From Zerene cesonia (lineage: Eukaryota > Arthropoda > Insecta > Lepidoptera > Pieridae), in assembly GCF_012273895.1 (NCBI RefSeq), contig NC_052117.1:1612001-1676000 (forward strand): a stretch of 64,000 nucleotides of DNA, written 5' to 3'. The position numbers were made by a program, and so were the translations under genes. This document shows positions 1-10,601 of the stretch, piece by piece. How positions within the stretch are numbered: the first letter of the stretch is position 1; each line of letters starts with the position of its first letter. Under the pieces are notes generated by a model. It saw nothing but the letters and a program-made list of their open reading frames with translations, did not search any database and was not told where the DNA came from.

Positions 1-3000
1 AGTCTTCGTCTTTAAGACCTAGTTATGTTAGAATTTTTGAAACATACAAATTCTCTACAATTTGTTTTTCCGTTGTTTCGTATTGTTTCATATAATATGT
101 TGATGATTATCTTCTTGTTCGACGACTAAATCAGTGTTAAAGCGAAATCATAGTCCTCAACGTGACGCTGGCAAAGATTGTGTAAAAACTTACATGCATT
201 TAAACAAAAATTTAATTGAATAAATTTTGGAAACCATTCAGGATTCGGGTATTATTATAATGACATATTTAAATATTCAACACGGTCTTGATTAGCTCAT
301 TCATTACGATTCCTCCTTTTGATATGGAGCATGTAATCTGAGCCTCGGAAAACAGCTCAAACTAATGGCGAAGGAGTAGAAAACTCTTGAATGAAGCTAT
401 CCAAAAGGTAATTCAGTATGTGGTGGATTTGATGACATAATAGAATGTCTACTACTTGGTTACATACTTTTAATATTCAATTATATGTGACAATAATTTT
501 ATGTTACAAAATCAAATATATATGATTTTAAACCGACGTAACCAAAAACGAAGGAGTATCTCTCACATCTAAGTTCAAGCCATTTTTTTTTTGTTTCATT
601 ACTCGATACCTCCGTAGGTTTTGTCGATTGATAGGAAAGTGTCATTTGGAAATTGTCATTTGATCACATTTCAATTATAATAATGTGCTAAGCTTTTCCT
701 ACTTTAAAGGGCACGGTTGTGTATGTTAGTAATGGTTTGACTCAAATCATCTATCAGCTATCACCCAGGAAGCATTTTTAAACTGTTAAATACTAATAAA
801 TTAACCTTCATATTTTACATACAACAATAGTATAACTTTAATAATTTAATTGAATATCAAACTTTAGCCAAATTTGGAGAACTTCGTATATATGTAAAAG
901 ATGGTGCGACGCTTCAAAGTTATATTAAATTTTAGATGAACATTCACAAGTAGGTCATGTTGGTCGATATGTGTATTGTGGGTTTTGCCATTATTTATAA
1001 TTTAAAGCTCACAATAGAGTATAATTAACACAATTTTATTCTGATACATTGGCAATATTACACGTTTTTTCGATTTGCGAGCCGTTGGGTTAGAAGAAAT
1101 GTCTCGGAATTTAAAAAAGCAAAAGACGAATTAAAAAAGGCTGCAATAAGAAGAGTTCGTAAAGATTAAATCACTACGAGTGTAGTGAATAAAATATAAC
1201 AAAAAACCCACTGCCTAATAATAGGACGTTTATTCCTGCAGTGTAGTTATTTTATTTATTTTATATGAAAAGACTTCAAATCAGCGATAATAGAACAGGT
1301 GTTATAGACACGCTGTAGTATATTTTAGTATCGAAATAGAATTACGAAAAAAAAAATTGGGTTAGATGAGATTGATAGAGGGATAATCTATTTATGTATT
1401 ATTCTTAGTAATTTGCTTCCATAGCAACCATTCATATAGATAGTATAATATACCCGCAAATAAGAGTATTTTATACTCGTTATGATAAATCGAATTAAAT
1501 TTAACAAAGCTTACAAATAACAATTCAGTATTAAAGCTATCTCATCACTCTTATTGTCCTGCTCAGCGGCCTTGAGGCGTCCGGGGCTGGAATTCAATTA
1601 ATTACATCTAAGGCCAGCGCTGAAAGCTTGATTAATTCCTGCTTTCCTTGTCGTTAGGCACACACTGTTGTGCGCTGTTTGAAGTAAAATTAAAAAAAAG
1701 CATTTATCTAAGGCTAGGTCAATGAAATTTAGCTGAATTAGGTAGATTAAGAAAAAATAAAAGAAATATATGTATATATCACGCTACTCGATTCTGAAAG
1801 TGTATTTTTTTATTCTTGAAATATATTTTAAATTAATATTGAGGGTGTGCGCAATAGATAAGTAGTCTGAAAAATTGGCCTCAAGTATCTGTAATTAATT
1901 AGAATGAATAAGCGGCAGGTAGCCTATCGCTTACGCATTCATTACATATTTCCACAACATAATTTTAAATTTATTTCATCAAATAACGTAAGTACACGCA
2001 TAATCGAGCTGTGAAGTAAAGTTTGTAACAATAATCAATATAGCCCAAACCAATATTAGATATTATTTCTGAGTCAAATAAAATAAAGTCTATGTCACTC
2101 TATTTTATATTGTTGGGTCAATTCAGATTTTCAGAAAAGTTTAAAAATCTATTATATAGATATTATAATATAATTGCCGAATTTTCTACAAAATGTAACG
2201 ATAACGTAGATGTTCGATAAAATCTCGAAAGATTTCCCGCCGTTCGCAGATTTCACAGATAATAAACGTCAATACTCTATTGTCTATTGATCCCAACGCG
2301 TATTGGATCCTTGTCCCTTGTCCCGACCTTCACCTAACACTTTAATAAACTCCCTAGCGTTATCATTCACGATTATATCTCGCTGAATTGAAATTCCTGT
2401 GATGGAATTTATCTTTCATTTATTGTGAGGTGAAAATCTTAACGCTGTTGCCGAAAAAACACTATTTAGAAATTTGACTGCTTGAAAGCTACTTAATTCT
2501 TTCAGCAAAAACAGATGTTGAGCTAGGTCTAGTCGAGATATCAGTTTATGAATTCGAAAGTTCTATTTTTCAAATTCAAATCTTCATCGACTGAACGGAT
2601 TGAAATCAATTATTCTGTTCGACCTCGTGAAGTGCACACAAACGCGGAAAGCTAGTAATTAATTAAAGTAACGCTGAGCTCCAAACACTGACGGAAATTG
2701 AATGAACTTATCAGTAGAACGTAGGTACTGTACAATATTGATCGACCTTTGAGGTTCGAGCTCCTAGCTATAGATAACTAGATTTTTTTGATTCTGGGAA
2801 AGCAAAACATCGCTTTCGACTTTGTGTTCATGTCAGACCATTCGATTCATACCGCATATGCAAACATGGATGTGATTTGTTGAAGCTTACTATAACTATT
2901 TAAGATAATTTTAATGAAAAATACATACAATAAATAAATAATAATAAACACATTTTGTTCATTACCGATTTGCTTTATCAAAATACGTGGTACTAAGTAG

Positions 3001-3058
3001 TTGCAAATTCCGCGGCTTTATAGTGTTAATATTTAAAAAAACGTAGCGTATAACTAAC
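1..3058. other. AT-rich intergenic sequence
   Basis: I see no supported exon here. A patch at about 1560-1680 is GC-richer than its surroundings and holds two ATTAAT/TAATTA-type homeodomain-like cores. It looks like a possible conserved non-coding element but nothing proves it. Confidence 0.4.
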
Positions 3059-3218
3059 TATCGGTCCGCCCTGGCTTCGCCCGTGGTATATAGCCTATAG
3101 TCTTCCTCAACAAATGGGCTATCTAACCCTGAAAGAATTTTTCAAATCGGACCAGTAGTTCCTGAGATTAGTGCGCAAACAAACAAACGAACTCTTCAGC
3201 TTTATAATATTAGTAGGC
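3059..3218 (+). repeat. Short interspersed repeat, family B
   Basis: This copy begins at a CGGTCCGCCCTGGCTTCGCC motif and ends in TTTATAATATTAGTAGG. Close copies lie at 4341-4490 and, reversed, at 38463-38570, with a decayed one at 39543-39657. The shared body reads 'aaatgggctatctaac' and 'cggaccagtagttcctgag'. It carries no coding capacity. Confidence 0.75.
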
Positions 3219-3476
3219 ATAGATTACTTCTTTAAATAAATCTTCCGACGTCTTCAGTCTTGAATGTTTTAAAGTTAAGAATTTTGTATTCTAAAGTTTC
3301 AGTTTGCTTTAATCTTTTATGAGGTTAAATATATGATATGATGAATGAATATTCTATGTACTACAGAGAACCATATCGAAACAGACGCTTATATGGTGAC
3401 GATTGAGGTTTAAAGTTGCTCTAATATACCTGTACCTACATATACAAACTTCCTCAGATCTTATCTCTTATCCAGG

Positions 3477-6056
3477 ATGGTTGTCTACACAAGGATAACT
3501 CCGGAGATGAACGAGGGGGTGCTGCAGCACCTCCGGGAGAGCTTCTTTGCTGATGAGCCCCTGAATAAAGCCGTGGGGCTGTGTGAGCGTGGACAGCCAC
3601 ACGGTGCTTTGGAGAGACTCTGTTCTGCTACCATGGCTGATGGTCTATCGGTAGCTGCTGTTGACGGAGATACGGTGAGATGTTTATTTATTTAGGTATT
3701 GGACGAGGAGTTATTTTAAAAGATGTTATGATACATGTAAACCTACCTTTTGAACCACTATCTATTAAAAAAAAACTAAATCCCTTGCGTACTTTTAAAC
3801 ATTTAAGCATTCATAGGGACATAGGACAGACAGAGAAAGCGACTTTGTTTTATAGTATGTGATAATTTGATATGATTCGACTTAATACCGACGCTCCACA
3901 AACTGAAAAAGATAACTAAAATATATTTAGAATTAGCGCTTAATAAAATTACTAAGAAACACAAACATGCATACCTACTTAATCAAAAATTTATTTATGC
4001 AGTTACAAAATAATTTCATTTACTTCACCACCTTAATCCTTGATATTTGATATACAATGCTTGTTGTGCTCTTCATATTCGCTGAATTTTTAGTATTTTA
4101 ATTTTATTCTACAGTATAGGTGAACATTAAAGAGTTTTTGATTTAATTTAATACATTATACAGTGTAGGTACAATTCTCGTAAAATTTAAAAATGTTGAA
4201 ATTGTACCTACATTTCTTAATTTTATGTGACCTCATGAAACGTGACATGATATTATAAGTTACATTTGTATTTTGTTCGAGTATTCCTGGAGTTTCTCAC
4301 TATGTAGTTGTTGATGCTTATTGAGACAACTTTATTAATTACTAGCGGTCCGCACCGACTTCGCCCGTGGTACATGTAGCCTATATCAATAAATGGGCTA
4401 TCTAACACTGAAAGCATTTTTGAAATCGGACCAGTAGTTCCTGAGATTAGTGCGTTCAAACAAAAAAACCCTTCAGCTTTATAATATTAGCATAGATTAA
4501 ATTTATTTCAGGTTTTAGGAGTGGCCCTGAATGGTATCTTGTGACCCGGGGACATCGAGAAATCGATCAGGAAAATACAAAAATCGACCGACGAGAAGTT
4601 TAACAAGGTGTGTATTTAGAAATTAAAGATTTTTAACGGATTTTTACCGCGATTTATTTAATATATTATTTAACCCAACGTTTCGAATAGTTATCAGCGA
4701 GTGTGATCACGGGGAGTAATCTTATTTATGTGTATGTTAATTTCTTGTATTTAATATAAATGCTCGCGCAAAATCAAAACACAGGCATTATTGTCCAGTT
4801 TATGCTCCTGACTCCTGAAAAGACTGCGTTTGGTTTGTAGTTCTTTTATAAATTAATACAGATTTGAAGTCCGTTTTCATATTTTGTGAAAAATCATATA
4901 TTATATAGTTGATTATCATCTATCTAACTATAAACTTCAAAAATATCTATGCTATCATCTACTTAAAAATATCTTATTGCCCATTTGAATGTAACGTAAC
5001 TAGCAAATAAATACCTACTGCTAAATATAAGAATGAAACACAGACTGCCCTATGCCTATAGTGTCGTGTATAAAATGCCTATGACTTCTAGGTAATTTTG
5101 ATTTGACAGTTTAACATAGAAAGCATTTAAAAGAAATACAAATTTATATCCACAATTTTAATTCCAGTTTCAAAATCAATTCCCATGACTAGCTGTGACA
5201 TATTTGAGCTAAATGTTATCCCTGTGAATCTTATCGGTTTTCTAATCACCTGCGTATATTTCAGATATTCACAATCCTATATACCGTCAGCCAGGACCTG
5301 GACCTCTTCAACACGTACCAAGTGGACTGCCTGCTGGAGTGCCGGATAATCTCCGTCTCGGACAAGGCCAGGGGACGCGGCCTCGCAAGGGAACTGATGA
5401 AGCGAAGCATCGACATCGCGAGGGAAAATAACTTCAAGGTGATATAAAAATTCGATGTCATTTCAGCTTTTTCGGGGCGGGAGATTCTGAATATAATAAT
5501 TTATATCACCGTTTTTCTACCTTCTCAGTAGTAGTATCTAGTATATATTACAGTCTTACGTCTATAGATTATTGGGATAATTAATCTAAATAAAAACTAT
5601 CCTTTATCTTAAGTTGGACCAAATTACACATATTATGTGAAATTTCATCAAAATCGGTTAAGTTGGTGAAGAGTCCATTAGGAACATACATCACGACACT
5701 GCATTTTTATACATTAAGATGTTTATCTGTGAAAGTATCTTATTTATTTATTTTGTTAGAATTTCCATTAACTTGCATCTTGACTCATTAACTACATTGT
5801 AAAAATTTATTACAAGTTTGAATGACATCAATAGGAGTTACTAAAAAAAATAATTGACATTTACCAGAATTTCCGTTTCCAGTTGTTCAAGGTGGATGCA
5901 ACTGGCGCGTTTTCTCAGCGCATTTGCAGCAGTTTGGGCTTGCGAGTGTTACACAAAGTTCGCTACTCGGAGTATTGCAATGAATCCGGAAAACCGGTGT
6001 TCAACGTGCTCCCACCGCACGATTCTCTATGCGTTATGGTTTTGGAGATACCATAG
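3477..6056 (+). CDS. Arylalkylamine N-acetyltransferase-like (GNAT), interrupted by an in-frame TGA
   Basis: Four exons join in phase 0: 3477-3674, 4512-4607, 5265-5438 and 5883-6056, giving 212 sense codons plus one internal stop. The family moves acetyl from acetyl-CoA to arylalkylamines such as dopamine, used in insect cuticle tanning and amine inactivation. Visible family marks are FFADEPLN near the N-terminus (the Glu corresponds to the proposed catalytic acid of insect aaNATs), LNG then PGD in exon 2, the acetyl-CoA loop RGRGLA in exon 3, and FSQRICSSLG in exon 4. Every intron has a GT donor and AG acceptor. Codon 77, at 4542-4544, is TGA inside LNGIL-stop-PGD, where one C-to-T change from CGA would explain it. 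The ATG follows an acceptor by one base (3475), so a 5' UTR exon or a short coding exon probably lies upstream. It is either a recent pseudogene, a segregating null allele or a base error. The family assignment is firm; the specific substrate is unknown. Confidence 0.88.
4341..4490 (+). repeat. Repeat family B inside aaNAT intron 1
   Basis: This is a second copy of the 3059-3218 element, starting ACTAGCGGTCCG and ending TTTATAATATTAG. It stops about 20 bases before the acceptor of aaNAT exon 2, so it occupies the region where a branch point is expected. Confidence 0.75.
5530..5722 (+). repeat. Diverged interspersed repeat in aaNAT intron 3
   Basis: It shares a core with 35907-36093: 'aagttggaccaaa', 'aatttcatcaaaatcggtt' and 'gaagagtccatt'. 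This is a degraded copy of a common lepidopteran short repeat. No coding capacity is seen. Confidence 0.55.
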
Positions 6057-6953
6057 ACTATAAAGTATTATTAAAAAACCGATGCTTTTTTAATTTGGCG
6101 ATTTTTTTTATGGAGGCTTTAATGAGCAATGGGCAACATAAAAATACCTAACACCGACACAAACATCAGTCGGACAGAAATTGTAGATAAAAGCCCAAGT
6201 TAAGGTCCCTAACCTTTATATAATGAATTATTTGAAGAGTCTATATACATTATCTGAGTCATATTGAGATACTGGAGCCCCAAAAATCTTTACGATCTCC
6301 CAATTTATATGTATGTTTTAAATGCATATGATTTATGTAATTGACGTCGAATAAATTACGTTGTTTTTTTGTTAATTTAGCACAAAGTTTATTACGCTTT
6401 TTTATTTCTAAGATTGTATTTTTATAGTATTGTTCTAAAGTGTATAACTTGTCTATTTCTTAAAGTTTTTGTAGATTATTTACACTTTGTAGAACGTAGA
6501 TTGTCTGTCTATCTACCTATATTTGATGGATCTATATTTCTATGTGTTAAATGTATTCTTATATAATATACACATTTCACATTATCTATTGTTGTGTGGT
6601 AGAAGTAGTTATCTTTGCGAATTCAGCAGTGTTGAAAATGTATACACATAATAAATATAACAAAGTGACTCTGATTTTTATTGATAACTTCTTTGCTCTA
6701 AGCTTTGAATTTTTAAATTTTGTTGTGTTGTTGTAATCGTTATATGCACGGGCGATTATCCCTTAATTATTTTAGATATTAAAATACTTTAAACTGATAT
6801 AGAGTAAATAGAATCACAATACTAACATATTAGAAATAAAACGAAATCTATAAATTACAATTTTATAAGACTTGCGAGTAATAAAAATTCAGAACATACA
6901 TAGCAGATTTCGTTAAACTTTTTATTATAATTTCTTAAAAGATTCAAATTATA
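6057..6953. other. aaNAT 3' UTR and AT-rich spacer
   Basis: This is AT-rich sequence between the aaNAT stop codon and the 3' end of U2. I see no exon and no recognisable repeat. Confidence 0.4.
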
Positions 6954-7142
6954 TGTGGGCCGATCCCGGCGGCACTGCAATGCCGGGCCGACCCGTGACG
7001 GGAGTGGAGCGAGCCCCGAACATCCCGTCGATTTACAAATGTCAGTTTAATATACTGATCCCGCTGTGCGGGAACTTTCAGATATTAAGCTGAAAAGAAC
7101 AGATACTACACTTTGATCTTAGCCAAAAGGCCGAGAAGCGAT
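6954..7142 (-). ncRNA. U2: U2 spliceosomal snRNA
   Basis: Read on the minus strand, the RNA starts ATCGCTTCTCGGCCTTTTGG at 7142, the nearly invariant U2 5' end. It continues with the branch-point recognition segment GTAGTATCTG, then stem IIa/b, and ends in a GC-rich stem-loop IV at about 6955. Length is about 188 nt, normal for U2. U2 pairs with the intron branch point in the spliceosome. The Sm-binding stretch reads CATTTGTAA, closer to a U1-type Sm site than to the usual AUUUUUGG of U2, so this could be a variant or slightly decayed copy. The 5' two thirds look intact. The gene is isolated, not in a tandem array. I could not identify the snRNA promoter element with confidence. Product 3' ends of this class are made by the Integrator complex, one subunit of which is encoded further right. 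Confidence 0.95.
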
Positions 7143-7765
7143 ACCTTGTGTAACTGTTAGCAGATATATCATTACAGTGGAACAGAACTTCAAAAGCGTG
7201 TTCTCCCTGCCGGATTACCGCTAGTAACGTCATCTATTTCAAAAACGTTGAACTTTTGGGCAAATATGTTTATCATAATATGGAGAAAAAAATGTTTGCG
7301 ATTCGAATTGAAATACGAAATTGCCGAATCGATTTTCATAATAATGACGCAGGATATAAATTTTTTGTACAAAAAATCTACGCAACAGAAAAAATTCCGT
7401 GTAGTAACCCTTTTGCACTACCAATTGAGTACAGCGCCCTCTGGTGAGTACACTATTGTGTGTAACACTGAGTTGCGTAGATGCGAGCTTCTGAAGCTTT
7501 TTCTTGTTAATTTTATTTATTCATTGTAGATGACGCTTAGTTTAAATTGTAATTAACCTTTTGCCGATTTAGGTGAATTGTGAATTGTATCAATACAATT
7601 TTATGGATGTTGACGATCCTAATTCGTAGAAAGACTCTTCTCGACCCATCTCTAAAACATTATAGAGTTAGTTGATTAGGGAGCACCTGTAACACTTGTA
7701 AGTGTTTATGGACCATTTGGTGGCGCGCGGTGGTGATCACTTAACATCGGGTGGCCCTATTAGCA
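7143..7765. other. U2 upstream flank and spacer
   Basis: The first roughly 80 bases should contain the U2 proximal promoter, reading leftward, but I cannot point to a PSE by motif. No coding exon is seen. The reading frames at 7248-7529 show no coding-like composition. Confidence 0.35.
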
Positions 7766-7960
7766 TTTTTAGGGTTCCGTACCACAAAAGGAAAACTTAA
7801 TACTTACCCTTACACTTTATTATCTGTCTGTCACCCTATATCTCAGGAACTCGTGTGGAGTTATCAAGCTGAAATTGAAATCAAATACTTATGTTTACTG
7901 TCCCTTAGAGGTACAAAAAAAATATTTTGGAATGCATATACTATATAGCCTTTTATGCTG
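7766..7960 (+). repeat. Interspersed repeat with AGGGTTCCGTACC head
   Basis: It begins TTTTTAGGGTTCCGTACC, a head very common in insect interspersed repeats, followed by 'gtctgtctgtcaccctatatc' and 'ctgtcccttagaggtac'. Reading frames across it are repeat-derived and not genes. Confidence 0.6.
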
Positions 7961-8102
7961 CAAATATTCTCCTCGGAAAGAATCCTCCTATAGAAGGATA
8001 CAAAAATCGCGCAAAGCATATTCTCTTAAATCATATAAAAAAAAAACAGGTTTGTACTGGGCTTGTGCTGAACCCAGTGCGACTAGTGGAACTACAACTT
8101 TG

Positions 8103-8310
8103 CCAGCTTTACTGCTGACTTCAAAAAATTAGAAGGTCAGAACTAGGAAATTGGGCTGTATTTTGTATTTTTTTCGTGTTTGTTACCACTTCTACCATTT
8201 CTTTTTACTGGGTGAACAGATTTTACGATTTTTTTTTAATGAAAAGCTGTTGACGTCATGTGGTCCTATTTAAATTTGATCTAGTTCTGACAATTTCATG
8301 ACGGTTCAAT
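8103..8310 (+). repeat. Interspersed repeat, family F
   Basis: It contains 'gacttcaaaaaatt', 'ctgggtgaacagatttta', 'gaaaagctgtt' and 'ctagttctgacaattt'. The same ordered blocks occur at 40630-40795, so the two are copies of one dispersed family. Confidence 0.6.
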
Positions 8311-8400
8311 TTTCCGTTAAAAATAAACCGTCGCTACTTGTTTCAATAAATGAAATCATGTAGAAATACACAATCTACATTTATCAAATGTCATATTACA

Positions 8401-8585
8401 TACTAGCCACTTATCCCAGTTCGAGGATAGACTAAAAAATAAAAAAAATAATAAAATATAGCCCATGTCACTCAAGAACAAAGCAACTTCCTGCTGGTGA
8501 GAGCATTGTAGAAATCGGTTGGGCCATTTATGAGTTAAATCATTACAAAAAAAAAACCAATCTCTCTTTATAATAGCATTAGGTC
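8401..8585 (+). repeat. Diverged short repeat with TACTAGCC head
   Basis: It shows 'tactagccacttatcccag', 'atagcccatgtcactcaag', 'aaatcggttgggccattt' and a TATAATAGCATTAG tail. The head-to-tail plan is typical of the degraded short elements found across this window. Confidence 0.5.
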
Positions 8586-8981
8586 TATAATATATAGTCC
8601 TTTAATTATGTGTATTTGTCAGCTTTGCTCCTACAAAATAATTCCACAAAAAATCTCCACATCACAGTCAGTGTATCCAGAATGAACCCGCAGCTGAGAA
8701 CTAGCAAATATCTTTTATATCTCAAAATGTTGCTGGCGCCACACAGTCGTGCAAACATTGGTGACTGGTTGTCTGCCAAGAATTGATTGAAATATACGCT
8801 CCACCAATACTTTTGAGAACTACAGCGACTCGATTTGGGAATGCTTTTATCATAAATGGACCTAGACCGTTCTTTGCATGATATTAAAATATTTGATACA
8901 ACAAAAGTTATATACTTAGTCTGGCCATAAATACTGTTACACTTAATTATAAAAAAATATTACATTTGAATTTCGAATCTG

Positions 8982-9981
8982 NNNNNNNNNNNNNNNNNNN
9001 NNNNNNNNNNNNNNNNNNNNNNNNNNNNNNNNNNNNNNNNNNNNNNNNNNNNNNNNNNNNNNNNNNNNNNNNNNNNNNNNNNNNNNNNNNNNNNNNNNNN
9101 NNNNNNNNNNNNNNNNNNNNNNNNNNNNNNNNNNNNNNNNNNNNNNNNNNNNNNNNNNNNNNNNNNNNNNNNNNNNNNNNNNNNNNNNNNNNNNNNNNNN
9201 NNNNNNNNNNNNNNNNNNNNNNNNNNNNNNNNNNNNNNNNNNNNNNNNNNNNNNNNNNNNNNNNNNNNNNNNNNNNNNNNNNNNNNNNNNNNNNNNNNNN
9301 NNNNNNNNNNNNNNNNNNNNNNNNNNNNNNNNNNNNNNNNNNNNNNNNNNNNNNNNNNNNNNNNNNNNNNNNNNNNNNNNNNNNNNNNNNNNNNNNNNNN
9401 NNNNNNNNNNNNNNNNNNNNNNNNNNNNNNNNNNNNNNNNNNNNNNNNNNNNNNNNNNNNNNNNNNNNNNNNNNNNNNNNNNNNNNNNNNNNNNNNNNNN
9501 NNNNNNNNNNNNNNNNNNNNNNNNNNNNNNNNNNNNNNNNNNNNNNNNNNNNNNNNNNNNNNNNNNNNNNNNNNNNNNNNNNNNNNNNNNNNNNNNNNNN
9601 NNNNNNNNNNNNNNNNNNNNNNNNNNNNNNNNNNNNNNNNNNNNNNNNNNNNNNNNNNNNNNNNNNNNNNNNNNNNNNNNNNNNNNNNNNNNNNNNNNNN
9701 NNNNNNNNNNNNNNNNNNNNNNNNNNNNNNNNNNNNNNNNNNNNNNNNNNNNNNNNNNNNNNNNNNNNNNNNNNNNNNNNNNNNNNNNNNNNNNNNNNNN
9801 NNNNNNNNNNNNNNNNNNNNNNNNNNNNNNNNNNNNNNNNNNNNNNNNNNNNNNNNNNNNNNNNNNNNNNNNNNNNNNNNNNNNNNNNNNNNNNNNNNNN
9901 NNNNNNNNNNNNNNNNNNNNNNNNNNNNNNNNNNNNNNNNNNNNNNNNNNNNNNNNNNNNNNNNNNNNNNNNNNNNNNNNN
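8982..9981. other. Assembly gap 1 (1,000 N)
   Basis: Exactly 1,000 N, a default gap length. Its flanks share no obvious sequence, so the true size is unknown. Any reading frame spanning it is meaningless. Confidence 0.99.
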
Positions 9982-10485
9982 AAAAATTATTTTATAGTTT
10001 TTAGTTTGATGTGCTTGAAAAGCGTGTTTTTTAGTTTTTTTAAACTATATTTATTATAATGAAATTTAAGATTACACAGCTTTGGTCTGAGGTACTTCTT
10101 CGATAAATTTCACCGTTTTTGAGAAAAATCCAAAAAAGCCAAAAAAATTTGACCTTTGATCCCAAATAAGTGTCGAAGCACAGTCGAAGCGAGTTTTTAA
10201 TCAAAAATTTGACTCTGTCTGTCTTATTTGACCACTATTCGCATGTCAAACATTACATACAGTACACATTCAACATTAGATAGACCCTTTCAATGAAAAG
10301 ACACAGATTATATATATTTATGGTTAAAATTAGAACGTCTATGAAAATATTAAATTATCTCCCGTTTGTAAATTATAAAATGCTTACGCATATATACCTA
10401 TATATCAAACAATATATTTTATAGCCTGTACGCGTTCCAAAAGAATGCAATGTTTTCCCAACATCTGATTCATCGTTTCCACCCC

Positions 10486-10550
10486 TATATAAACGGTAGC
10501 TTTCCCATTTTCCATTCAGTCGGCCCCTGTGATTCTTAGGGGATGGTTGT
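10486..10550 (+). promoter_or_regulatory. Core promoter with TATA box, initiator and downstream element
   Basis: TATATAAA lies at 10486-10493. The arthropod initiator TCAGT lies at 10516-10520, with its A at 10518, 32 bases after the start of the TATA box. GGTTGT at 10545-10550 fits the downstream promoter element consensus RGWYVT at exactly +28 to +33. A strong donor GC|GTAAGT follows at 10601/10602, suggesting a short first exon 10518-10601. That exon has an ATG at 10543, closed by TGA before the donor, so it is probably non-coding. It may be the start of the activin-like gene 7.7 kb downstream; that link is inference. Confidence 0.6.
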
Positions 10551-10601
10551 TAACGGCAGTATGAAAAACTTTTTACGCAACAATAATTTTCCGACGTGAG
10601 C

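Noticed and set aside
4542..4544. Selenocysteine explanation for the TGA codons
   Set aside because: The position in aaNAT is not a cysteine or redox site, no SECIS-like hairpin was seen, and Lepidoptera are reported to lack selenoproteins.
8966..9997. Long open frame across gap 1
   Set aside because: It is almost entirely N, so the frame is meaningless.
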